Source: VAZQ01 sp036557705 (GTDB lineage Bacteria; Pseudomonadota; Alphaproteobacteria; Rhizobiales; Xanthobacteraceae). Taken from it: a DNA stretch of 64,000 nt. The notes beneath the pieces are model-generated. The model was not told where the DNA came from. It saw only the letters and a program-made list of their open reading frames with translations, and did not search any database. The position numbers were made by a program, and so were the translations under genes. The DNA lies in assembly GCA_036557705.1 (NCBI GenBank), contig DATBHB010000155.1, positions 1 to 64,000 of the forward strand. Reading direction: 5' to 3'. Positions 42,675-50,187 of this stretch are shown piece after piece (the stretch's first letter is position 1; every line of letters begins with the position of its first letter).

Positions 42675-43607
42675 ATGTCCCTGCGCCTCGTCTTCATGGG
42701 CACGCCCGAGTTTGCGGTTCCAACACTTTGCGAAATCGTGGGCCGGGGCCATGAAGTCGTCGCCGTCTACGCCCGTGCGCCGAAACCCAAGGGGCGCGGC
42801 ATGGGATTGTCGCCGAGCCCGGTCGAGCAGCAAGCGCGACAGTTTGACGTGCCGGTCCTCACACCGAAGACCCTGCGCACCGCGGAAGCCGAGGCGGTGT
42901 TTCGCGCGCATGGAGCCGACGCCGCGATTGTCGTCGCCTACGGCCTCATCCTGCCCAAGCCGATTCTCGATGCGGTGCCGCTCGGCGCGTTCAATTTGCA
43001 CGCTTCGCTCCTGCCGCGCTGGCGCGGCGCCGCGCCGATCAATCGCGCCATCATGGCGGGCGACGCCGAAACGGGCGTGACGGTGATGAAGATGGCCGAA
43101 GGCCTCGACACCGGTCCAATCGCCATGGCGGAGCGAATTCCGATTGCGCCGGATGCGACAGCCGGCGAAGTCCACGACCAGCTTGCCCGGCTGGGCGCCG
43201 ATCTCATGGTGCGCGCATTGGCAGCGGTTGAGCGCGGCTCGCTCACGCTCAGCCCACAACCAGAGATCGGTGTCACCTATGCGGCGAAAATCGATAACGA
43301 GGAGACGCGCATCGATTGGGGAAAGTCGGCGCGGAATGTGCACGACCTCGTCCGCGGATTGTCGCCGTTTCCGGGCGCCTGGTTCAAGCTTGCAATTGGA
43401 GGCGAGCCGGTTCGCGTCAAGGTCCTGCGCACCGCCCTGGCAGAGGGCCCGGGCCCGCCTGGCGTGGTGCTCGATGAGCATCTGACGGTAGGGTGCGGAG
43501 AGCGCGCAGTGCGCCTTCTTGAACTGCAGCGGGCCGGACGGCGCGCCATGAAGGCCGATGAGTTCCTGCGCGGGACCCCGATCGCGCCGGGTGTCCGTCT
43601 CGGTTGA
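42675..43607 (+). CDS. fmt: methionyl-tRNA formyltransferase
   Basis: Encodes 310 residues. The formyl-transfer core has FMGTPEFAVPTL, the tRNA-loop region PKGRGMGLSPSPVEQQAR, the catalytic Asn-His segment FNLHASLLPRWRGAAPINRAI and GVTVMKMAEGLDTGP, plus the C-terminal OB domain. It formylates initiator Met-tRNA with 10-formyl-THF. It is separated from def by the FitA-FitA-FitB module and is followed by truA after 4 bases. Confidence 0.97.
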   Translation: MSLRLVFMGTPEFAVPTLCEIVGRGHEVVAVYARAPKPKGRGMGLSPSPVEQQARQFDVPVLTPKTLRTAEAEAVFRAHGADAAIVVAYGLILPKPILDAVPLGAFNLHASLLPRWRGAAPINRAIMAGDAETGVTVMKMAEGLDTGPIAMAERIPIAPDATAGEVHDQLARLGADLMVRALAAVERGSLTLSPQPEIGVTYAAKIDNEETRIDWGKSARNVHDLVRGLSPFPGAWFKLAIGGEPVRVKVLRTALAEGPGPPGVVLDEHLTVGCGERAVRLLELQRAGRRAMKADEFLRGTPIAPGVRLG

Positions 43608-43611
43608 GTCC

Positions 43612-44349
43612 ATGCCGCGCTATAAATTGTTGATCGAATACGACGGCTCTCCGTTCGTGGGCTGGCAAATCCAGGCCGCGGGGTTGTCGGTGCAGGGGCT
43701 GCTCATGGACGCAGTCGAGGCTTTCTGCGGCGAGCGCGTTCGCGTGCGCGGGGCAGGACGGACCGATGCCGGCGTGCACGCGCTGGGGCAGGTTGGCCAT
43801 GTCGATCTCTCCAAGAATTGGGAAGCCGACACCGTTTGTAATGCGCTCAACGCGCATCTGCGTCCGCACCCGATCGCGGTGCTCGCCGCCGAACAGGCGC
43901 CGGAAAGTTTCGACGCGCGGTTCTCGGCGAGGCAACGTCATTATCACTATCGAATTATCAACCGCCGCGCCGATCTGGCGTTGGCCCGCGGCAAGGCCTG
44001 GCGGCGGCCGTGGCCGCTTGATCACGCGGCCATGCAGTCTGCTGCGCTGCGGCTCCTCGGCCGGCACGACTTCACCACGTTTCGTGACGCCGCGTGCCAG
44101 GCAAAATCCCCGATAAAGACGCTTGATCGCATCGGCGTCGAGCGCGAAGGCGAGGAGGTGCGCATCGCCGCCTCCGCGCGCTCGTTCCTGCACAGTCAGG
44201 TGCGCTCGATGGTCGGCGCGCTGGTTTTTGTCGGGGAGGGGCGCTGGACAGCGGACGATCTCTCGGCCGCGCTTGCGGCTTGCGACCGCCGCGCCTGCGC
44301 CCCTGTGGCACCGCCGGACGGGCTCTACCTCGTCCGGGTGGATTATTGA
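43612..44349 (+). CDS. truA: tRNA pseudouridine synthase A
   Basis: Encodes 245 residues from ATG 43612. Marks: YKLLIEYDGSPFVGWQ at the N-terminus, the catalytic aspartate in GAGRTDAGVHALGQ, and SFLHSQVRSMVG. It modifies U38-U40 of tRNA anticodon arms. Last gene of the def-fmt-truA set; a class B palindrome follows 19 bases later. Confidence 0.97.
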   Translation: MPRYKLLIEYDGSPFVGWQIQAAGLSVQGLLMDAVEAFCGERVRVRGAGRTDAGVHALGQVGHVDLSKNWEADTVCNALNAHLRPHPIAVLAAEQAPESFDARFSARQRHYHYRIINRRADLALARGKAWRRPWPLDHAAMQSAALRLLGRHDFTTFRDAACQAKSPIKTLDRIGVEREGEEVRIAASARSFLHSQVRSMVGALVFVGEGRWTADDLSAALAACDRRACAPVAPPDGLYLVRVDY

Positions 44350-44368
44350 AGCGGTACGCGCGCAGCCT

Positions 44369-44494
44369 GTAGCCCGGATTGAAGCTCGCCTTTTGGGGCG
44401 AGCGGAAATCCGGGACCGGCTGCCCCAGATTTCGCGGCGCGTAAAGGGCTTTACGACTGGCGAGCGCGTGAAGGCGCCACTCAATCCGGGCTAC
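44369..44494. repeat. class B palindrome (GTAGCCCGGATTG) supplying the dapE stop
   Basis: 126 bases from GTAG (44369) to CTAC (44494). The outer arms are GTAGCCCGGATTGAA and CTCAATCCGGGCTAC. Inside are AGCTCGCC...GGGGCGAGC and the phrase TTCGCGGCGCGTAAA, shared with the copy at 49184. The final CTA (44491-44493) is the TAG stop of dapE on the minus strand. This fills the gap between convergent truA and dapE. Confidence 0.88.
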
Positions 44495-45657
44495 GGCGAG
44501 GAAGCGAAATATTTCTCTAGGATTCTCCGATACACTGCGGTCAACGTTACCAAGTCGGCGACGGCGGTATGCTCATCGGTCTGATGCATCGTCTGGCCGA
44601 CGAGGCCGAATTCGAGCACCGGGCAATATTCCTTTATGAAACGCGCATCGGAAGTGCCGCCGGTGGTCGAGAGTGCAGGGCGGCGTCCGGTCACCTCCGC
44701 GATGGCCTCGACCGCGAGGTCGGTGAATGGTCCAGGTTTGGTGACAAAGACTTCGGCATTCGAGGGCTGCCATTCGATGTCGAAGCGCACGTGATCGCCG
44801 GCCGCGGCCCGGGCTCGGCGCTCGATCAGCGCCTTGATCGCAGACTGGCTGTGGCAATCGTTGTAGCGGATATTGAAGCGCGCGCGCGCTTCGCCCGGAA
44901 TGAGATTGACCACCGTGTTGCCGACATCGACCGAGGTGAATTCCAGATTCGAAGGCGCAAAATTGTCCGAACCTCGGTCGAGCGGCTCCGCCGTCAAGGC
45001 GCAAAGCAGCCTCACCAGACCGCGTACCGGATTGTCGGCGCGTTCCGGATAGGCGACATGCCCCTGCCTGCCGGTAACGACGAGAGTGCCGTTGAGCGAG
45101 CCGCGACGGCCGATTTTGATGGTATCGCCGATCGCCGTCGCGTTGCTCGGCTCGCCCAGGATGCAGCGATCGAATATTTCGCCATGATCGGCGGCCCATC
45201 GAAGCAGCTTCACTGTGCCATTGACGGCGATTCCCTCCTCATCACCGGTAATCAGAAACGAGATCGACCCCTTTGGCCCGTTGCGCTGCGCGGCGAGGTA
45301 ATCGAGCGCCGCCGCCAGCGCGCAGGCGATACCGCCCTTCATGTCCACCGCGCCGCGACCATAAAGCATGCCATTGACGACATCCCCGGCGAATGGAGGA
45401 TGCACCCACTTCGCTTCATCGCCCGCGGGCACCACGTCCGTGTGACCAGCAAAGACGAGATTCGGCGCGCTGACCCCGATGCGCGCGTAGAGATTCTCGA
45501 TCGGTGCAGTGCCGGGCTCGGCAAATGTTACGCGATGGGTTCTAAACCCGCTCCCTTTCAATACGTCTTCGATTACGCCAAGCGCGCCCGCATCCGCCGG
45601 CGTGACCGACGGACAGCGCAACAGCGCGCGCGCAATTTCAATCGGATCTGCGGCCAT
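44491..45657 (-). CDS. dapE: succinyl-diaminopimelate desuccinylase
   Basis: Encodes 388 residues of the M20 di-zinc peptidase family. Zinc and catalytic segments: VFAGHTDVVPAGD, LYGRGAVDMKGG, ITGDEEG (the Glu pair), and STTGGTSDARF near the end. It cleaves N-succinyl-LL-diaminopimelate in lysine and peptidoglycan synthesis. dapD precedes it by 3 bases. Its TAG stop comes from the adjoining class B palindrome. Confidence 0.96.
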   Translation of the reverse strand: MAADPIEIARALLRCPSVTPADAGALGVIEDVLKGSGFRTHRVTFAEPGTAPIENLYARIGVSAPNLVFAGHTDVVPAGDEAKWVHPPFAGDVVNGMLYGRGAVDMKGGIACALAAALDYLAAQRNGPKGSISFLITGDEEGIAVNGTVKLLRWAADHGEIFDRCILGEPSNATAIGDTIKIGRRGSLNGTLVVTGRQGHVAYPERADNPVRGLVRLLCALTAEPLDRGSDNFAPSNLEFTSVDVGNTVVNLIPGEARARFNIRYNDCHSQSAIKALIERRARAAAGDHVRFDIEWQPSNAEVFVTKPGPFTDLAVEAIAEVTGRRPALSTTGGTSDARFIKEYCPVLEFGLVGQTMHQTDEHTAVADLVTLTAVYRRILEKYFASSP

Positions 45658-45660
45658 ATG

Positions 45661-46506
45661 TCAGTCGCGCAGCAGTTCGTTGATCGATGTGCGTGCGCGC
45701 GTCTTCTCATCGACGCGCTTGACGATCACCGCGCAATAGAGATTGGGGCGCGCGGCTCCTCCCGGAGTCGATTTCCCGGGGAGCGATCCCGGCACCACCA
45801 CCGAATAGGGCGGTACCTCGCCCTGGATAGTTTGGCCGGTCTCGCGGTCGACGATTTTGGTCGATGCTCCGATATACACTCCCATGGAGAGCACAGCTCC
45901 CTCGCGCACGATCACGCCCTCGGCGATTTCCGAGCGCGCCCCGATGAAGCAATTGTCCTCCACTATCACCGGGCCGGCCTGTAATGGTTCGAGAACGCCA
46001 CCGATGCCCGCGCCGCCGGAAATGTGACAGTTCCTTCCGATTTGCGCGCAGGAGCCCACCGTCGCCCAGGTATCGACCATGGTGCCTTGGTCCACGTAAG
46101 CTCCGATATTGATGAAGCAGGGCATGAGCACCACGCCCGGCGCCAGATAGGCTGAGCGCCGCACCACGGAGCCCGGGACCGCGCGAAATCCCGCGGCTCG
46201 AAAGCGCGGCTCGTCCCACCCATCGAACTTGGACGCGACTTTATCCCACCACACGGCGCTGCCCGGGCCGCCGGGGATTACGCTCATATCGTTGAGCCGG
46301 AACGAGAGGAGCACGGCCTTCTTGAGCCACGCGTTGACGGTCCACTGACCGTTGCCCTCTCGCTCCGCAACCCGCGCCTCGCCGCGGTCGAGAAGATCGA
46401 GCGCGTTCTCGACGGCCTCACGCACCGGCCCCTTGGTCGCGGGACCGATCCCATCTCGTTTATCGAACGCATCTTCGATGATCCTGGCAAGCTCGGAGTG
46501 AGACAT
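45661..46506 (-). CDS. dapD: tetrahydrodipicolinate N-succinyltransferase
   Basis: Encodes 281 residues: an N-terminal helical domain and a left-handed beta-helix of hexapeptide repeats (GAYVDQGTMVDTWATVGSCAQIG, AGIGGVLEPLQAGPVIVEDNCFIGARSEI), and a C-terminal RTSINELLRD. It catalyses the succinylation step immediately upstream of DapC and DapE in the diaminopimelate pathway. Directly followed by dapE. Confidence 0.96.
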   Translation of the reverse strand: MSHSELARIIEDAFDKRDGIGPATKGPVREAVENALDLLDRGEARVAEREGNGQWTVNAWLKKAVLLSFRLNDMSVIPGGPGSAVWWDKVASKFDGWDEPRFRAAGFRAVPGSVVRRSAYLAPGVVLMPCFINIGAYVDQGTMVDTWATVGSCAQIGRNCHISGGAGIGGVLEPLQAGPVIVEDNCFIGARSEIAEGVIVREGAVLSMGVYIGASTKIVDRETGQTIQGEVPPYSVVVPGSLPGKSTPGGAARPNLYCAVIVKRVDEKTRARTSINELLRD

Positions 46507-46524
46507 GAGGGTCGGTTTCTCCGT

Positions 46525-46644
46525 GAGCGAGTAGGGAGCGAATAGCGAGTAGCGAATAGCGAATAGCGAATGGAAGAAGACTGGTCGCTGGCCTACTACT
46601 CACTACTCACTACTCACTACTCACTATTCGCTATTCGCTATTCA
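46525..46644. repeat. tandem GAATAGCGAATAG / ACTACTCACTACTC repeat
   Basis: Left block 46530-46571 is built from units like GCGAGTAG and GCGAATAG. Right block 46593-46644 is built from TACTCAC units then ATTCGCT units, the reverse complement of the left block. The whole can fold as a long imperfect hairpin. It separates dapD from the upstream hydrolase gene and supplies that gene's last codons N-S-E-stop. Confidence 0.8.
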
Positions 46645-47500
46645 CCAATTCCCGCAGCCGCCGATTGAATGCCTGGTGGGCCTCGTATTGCACCCAATGT
46701 CCGGCGCCCGGGAAAATATCGAAGGAGGCGTCCGGCCGGAATTGCCGCAGCCGGTCCCGCCGCTCGGCGAGATAGGGCGCCGCGGTTGCATCGAATTCGC
46801 CCCAGATGCCGGCCAGCCGCCCCGAAAATCCCGGCAGACACCGCGAGAGCGCGCCGGTATGTGAGACGTGCTTGCCGCGTACTCGCGATCGCTCGGCGTT
46901 CCGGCTCTGCACATGGACCGCAAGGTCGTCGATCTTGTGCTGGTCGTGGAGCATCAGGATTCCCAGATTTTTCCTGTGCACGGCGCGCTTCTCCTCGTCG
47001 GTCGCGAGTCGGCGCCACGAGACGAGAGGCTCCATCGGGGTGCGCGTCCCCTCGGTGCCGGAACTGCCAACGAGGACAAGGCATTCCGCGCGGCTGCCGG
47101 ACTGGGATGCGAGATAGCCGGCGATCAAGCCGCCCATGGAAAAACCGGCAATGGTGAAGCGTGTCTCGGGACCAATGAGGGCCGCAAGTCCTTGACGCAG
47201 CGCCGCGGCAATCGTTTCAGCCGAGATCGGACGGGCCGGCATGCCCGATTCGCCCGAGCCGGGAAGGTCCGGAACGATCAGCATGAAATCGCGCGCGAGC
47301 GGCTCGATATTGCGCACCCAGTGAAGCCAGCTCCCGGTTCCTCCGTGCAGCAGCACGAGCGGATCGCCGCGCCCCCAGATTCGCCACACGACTTCGTCGG
47401 CGCCATTTGCTGTGGTGCGGCGTTTGCCGGCAGCCTCGATTGCAGCCACGAAATCCGCGGCGCGCCGTTCTCCGGCGTTGATTCCCGAGAAATCGTTCAT
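46631..47500 (-). CDS. alpha/beta hydrolase
   Basis: Encodes 289 residues from ATG 47500, whose ATGA overlaps the stop of the preceding gene. Alpha/beta fold marks: LVLLHGGTGSWLHW (oxyanion region), LPGSGESG, the nucleophile elbow GFSMGGLIAG, GIWGEFD (acid) and GAGHWVQYE (His). The triad is complete; the substrate is unknown (esterase or C-C hydrolase). The last codons and TAG lie in the tandem repeat. Coupled with the phosphatase gene upstream. Confidence 0.88.
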   Translation of the reverse strand: MNDFSGINAGERRAADFVAAIEAAGKRRTTANGADEVVWRIWGRGDPLVLLHGGTGSWLHWVRNIEPLARDFMLIVPDLPGSGESGMPARPISAETIAAALRQGLAALIGPETRFTIAGFSMGGLIAGYLASQSGSRAECLVLVGSSGTEGTRTPMEPLVSWRRLATDEEKRAVHRKNLGILMLHDQHKIDDLAVHVQSRNAERSRVRGKHVSHTGALSRCLPGFSGRLAGIWGEFDATAAPYLAERRDRLRQFRPDASFDIFPGAGHWVQYEAHQAFNRRLRELVNSE

Positions 47501-48210
47501 GGCGTTCCGGCTCGTGTCGCGCAAATTGCTTCGAGAAAAGCGGCGAGGTCGTCGGTGACGTGATCGACATGGGGAGCATCGCGCCCTTCGAGCTCCCAGG
47601 CTTCGCGGAAGACCTCGCGGGTGTGATCCGGCGCGACCAGCACCGTCGTCATGCCGAGTGCGTGCGGCACCGCGAGATTGCGGGCAAGATCGTCGAATAT
47701 CGCAGCCGCTTGCGGATCGACGCCGTGCACCTCCAGAAACCGGTCGTAGGTTTGCGCCGAAGGCTTGGGCTCGAGCGCAGCCGCGACGATGTCGAACACA
47801 CCATCGAAATGCTGATGGAGCCCGAGCCGTCCCAGAACCGCCTCGACGTGCCGGCGCGTGCCGTTGGTAAAGATGAGCTTGCGGCCGGTAAGCTTTGCGA
47901 TGGCCGCGCCGAGCGCAGGATTCGGCTCCAGCGGCGAGTGATCGATGCGATGCACGAAATCGAGGAAATCGTCCGGCGCCATGCCGTGCTCGGTCATGAG
48001 GCCGCGCATGGAGGTGCCGTAGCGTTTGTAATAATCTTTCTGCAGCCAAAAGGCTTGTTCTTGGGTGAGTTTGAGAAAATCGGCAATGAAATCGCGGATG
48101 CGCTCGTCCACCTGTTGCCACAGGTTCACGTGGTGGGGGTAAAGCGTGTTGTCGAGATCGAATACCCAGGTCTCGACCTGAGCGAAGCCACGGGCGTCGA
48201 TGGCGGGCAT
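47497..48210 (-). CDS. HAD-family pyrimidine 5'-nucleotidase
   Basis: Encodes 237 residues from ATG 48210 (GAGG 8 bases upstream; ATG 48252 also in frame). HAD motif I is FDLDNTLYP, motif II IFTNGTRRH, motif III near LEPKPSAQTY, motif IV AAIFDDLARN. The DLDNTLYP variant and cap are those of SDT1/YjjG-like pyrimidine 5'-nucleotidases. It lies between argB and the hydrolase, the usual place in rhizobial genomes. Confidence 0.88.
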   Translation of the reverse strand: MPAIDARGFAQVETWVFDLDNTLYPHHVNLWQQVDERIRDFIADFLKLTQEQAFWLQKDYYKRYGTSMRGLMTEHGMAPDDFLDFVHRIDHSPLEPNPALGAAIAKLTGRKLIFTNGTRRHVEAVLGRLGLHQHFDGVFDIVAAALEPKPSAQTYDRFLEVHGVDPQAAAIFDDLARNLAVPHALGMTTVLVAPDHTREVFREAWELEGRDAPHVDHVTDDLAAFLEAICATRAGTP

Positions 48211-48255
48211 GCGGGGGTCCTCAAGACGAAGCGAGCGCTGGGTGAGGGGCATCAA

Positions 48256-49140
48256 TCACCGCATCATCAGCGTGCCGGCGCCGTGGTCGGTGAGGAGCTC
48301 CAGGAGCACCGCGTGGGGCACGCGGCCGTCGAGGATCACAACGCCTTCCACGCCGGCGTCGAGCGCGTAGAGGCAGGTCTCGACTTTCGGGATCATGCCG
48401 CCAGAAATGGTCCCGTCGGCGATCAGGCGGCGCGCTTCGCCCGCCGAAAGCTGCCTGATCAGCGACTTCGATTTGTCGAGCACGCCGGGCACATCGGTCA
48501 GGAGCAGCAGCCGCTTGGCCTTGAGTGCGCCGGCGATCGCGCCGGCGAAGGTATCGGCATTGATATTATAGGTATCGCCCTTGGCGGATGTCGCGAGCGG
48601 CGCCAGCACCGGGATGAGCTCGCGGCCGAGAATCTGATTGAGCACGGTGATATCGACCTTCTCGGGTTCGCCGACAAAGCCGAGGTCCACCACCTTTTCG
48701 ATATTGGAGCCGGGATCGGCGACGCGGCGGCCGATCTTGCGGGCTACGACCATGTTGCCGTCCTTGCCGCATAACCCGACCGCCTTGCCGCCCGCCTCGT
48801 TGATGAAGCCGACGATCTGCTTGTTGATCGAGCCCGCGAGTACCATCTCGACGATCTCGATGGTGGCGGCGTCGGTGATGCGAAGCCCTCCGGCGAACCG
48901 CGATTCGATGCCCAGGCGCTTGAGCATTTCTCCGATCTGCGGACCGCCGCCATGCACAACGACGGGGTTAATGGCAGTTTGCTCCATCAGCACGATGTCG
49001 CGGGCAAAGCTCCGCGCCATCTCCTCCTCGCCCATGGCATGGCCGCCATATTTCACGACGACGATTTCTTCGTCGTAACGCTGCATGTGGGGCAGCGCTT
49101 CCGAGAGGATATGGGCGATGTCGTGGGGCGAGACGGTCAT
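48256..49140 (-). CDS. argB: acetylglutamate kinase
   Basis: Encodes 294 residues of the amino-acid kinase family. EIVVVKYGGHAMG (phosphate loop), NPVVVHGGGPQIGEMLKRLGI (substrate), LLLLTDVPGVLD and GTISGGMIPKVETCLYAL are all present. It catalyses the second step of arginine synthesis. The stop is followed at once by the phosphatase gene's upstream starts; engB lies upstream across a repeat-filled gap. Confidence 0.97.
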   Translation of the reverse strand: MTVSPHDIAHILSEALPHMQRYDEEIVVVKYGGHAMGEEEMARSFARDIVLMEQTAINPVVVHGGGPQIGEMLKRLGIESRFAGGLRITDAATIEIVEMVLAGSINKQIVGFINEAGGKAVGLCGKDGNMVVARKIGRRVADPGSNIEKVVDLGFVGEPEKVDITVLNQILGRELIPVLAPLATSAKGDTYNINADTFAGAIAGALKAKRLLLLTDVPGVLDKSKSLIRQLSAGEARRLIADGTISGGMIPKVETCLYALDAGVEGVVILDGRVPHAVLLELLTDHGAGTLMMR

Positions 49141-49180
49141 GATCGCCTTTTAACCGGGGTGGTTCCCGCGGGGAAGGGCG

Positions 49181-49456
49181 GTAGTAGCCCGGATTGGAGC
49201 TTGCGCTAAGAGCGCAAGCTCCAATCCGGGGCAGGGCAGCCCAGGATTTCGCGGCGCGTAAACGTTTCCTGAAGTCAGTTACGTAGCCCGGATTACGTGA
49301 TCGCGTGCACCCCTGTTCGAGTAGAACAGAACAGAACTTCCGGGGCGATCGCGTAATCCGGGGCACCCCAATATTCGCCCCGGATTGCGGGATCGCTTTC
49401 GGAACGGCCGTCCGTCGGTTGCAGGATTATCGCCGCGATCCCGCAATCCGGGCTAC
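49181..49456. repeat. compound class B palindromes (three hairpins)
   Basis: Three class B hairpins in a row fill the argB-engB gap. First: GTAGCCCGGATTGGAGCTTGCGC paired with its complement (49184-49226). Second: GTAGCCCGGATTACGTGATCGCG paired at about 49343-49362. Third: CCCCGGATTGCGGGATCGC paired with the end GCGATCCCGCAATCCGGGCTAC (49435-49456). All keep the CCCGGATT core, but the inner arms differ and stay self-complementary in each. CTA at 49453-49455 is the engB stop. Confidence 0.88.
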
Positions 49457-50094
49457 GGGCTTTCGCGCTCCACCAACAGCCGCCCAATCGCGGCGCGCAA
49501 TTCGGGAATTCCGTCACCCGTACATGCAGACGTCGCCAGCGCCTCCGGGTAGGCCGCCGGGTGCGCGGTGAGCGCAGCCGCAGTTGCGTTGAGGCGCATG
49601 TCGAGATCGGCGGGTTTGATCCGATCGATTTTGGTGAGCACGAGCTGATAACTCACAGCTGCCTTGTCGAGCCTCGCGAGCACGTCCTCGTCGATCGTCT
49701 GCAGCCCATGACGGGCATCGATCAGAACATAGACTCGACCGAGACCGGCACGCCCTCTGAGGAAATCGTGGATCAGCGCGGTCCAGGCCTTCACCTTGCT
49801 TTTGGCGGCGGCCGCATAGCCGTAGCCCGGCATGTCGACGAGCACGAATTTGGCGCCGGCAAAGAAGATCAGTTCCTGCGTGCGGCCCGGCGTCTGCGAG
49901 GTGCGCGCGAGCGCGCGGCGTCCGGTGAGCGCGTTGATGAGGCTCGATTTCCCGACATTCGACCGCCCTGCGAACGCGATCTCGGTGCTGCCTGGCGGCG
50001 GCAGCGAAGCCAGCAAGGGGGCTGCAGCAAGAAAGCGCCACTCGCCGGCAAATAATTTGCGGCTGGCTTCGATTTCATCGGGGGAAAAGTGCAT
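49453..50094 (-). CDS. engB: ribosome biogenesis GTP-binding protein EngB/YsxC
   Basis: Encodes 213 residues. G1 GRSNVGKSSLINAL, G2/G3 with TPGRTQELIFF and DMPGYGYA, G4 LTKIDRIK and G5 TSACTGDGI are intact. The GTPase acts in large ribosomal subunit assembly. Next to yidC as in most rhizobia. The last residues E-S-P are followed by TAG from the class B palindrome. Confidence 0.96.
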   Translation of the reverse strand: MHFSPDEIEASRKLFAGEWRFLAAAPLLASLPPPGSTEIAFAGRSNVGKSSLINALTGRRALARTSQTPGRTQELIFFAGAKFVLVDMPGYGYAAAAKSKVKAWTALIHDFLRGRAGLGRVYVLIDARHGLQTIDEDVLARLDKAAVSYQLVLTKIDRIKPADLDMRLNATAAALTAHPAAYPEALATSACTGDGIPELRAAIGRLLVERESP

Positions 50095-50133
50095 CGACAG
50101 CTGACGTGACGGCCGGGTTTGTCCCGCACGTTT

Positions 50134-50163
50134 GCAGGGGCGGGTTTTAAACCCGCCCCTACA
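50134..50163. repeat. class C palindrome
   Basis: GCAGGGGCGGGTTTTAAACCCGCCCCTACA, a perfect hairpin with CTAC at 50159-50162 and a GCAG head. It lies in the 93-base gap between engB and yidC, 26 bases after the yidC stop. Confidence 0.88.
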
Positions 50164-50187
50164 GTGATTGCCTCGCGATGACGGTGA

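Noticed and set aside
46560..46625. Short regular repeats suggestive of a CRISPR array
   Set aside because: Units are 7-8 bases without spacers, and no cas gene is present; it is a tandem repeat.
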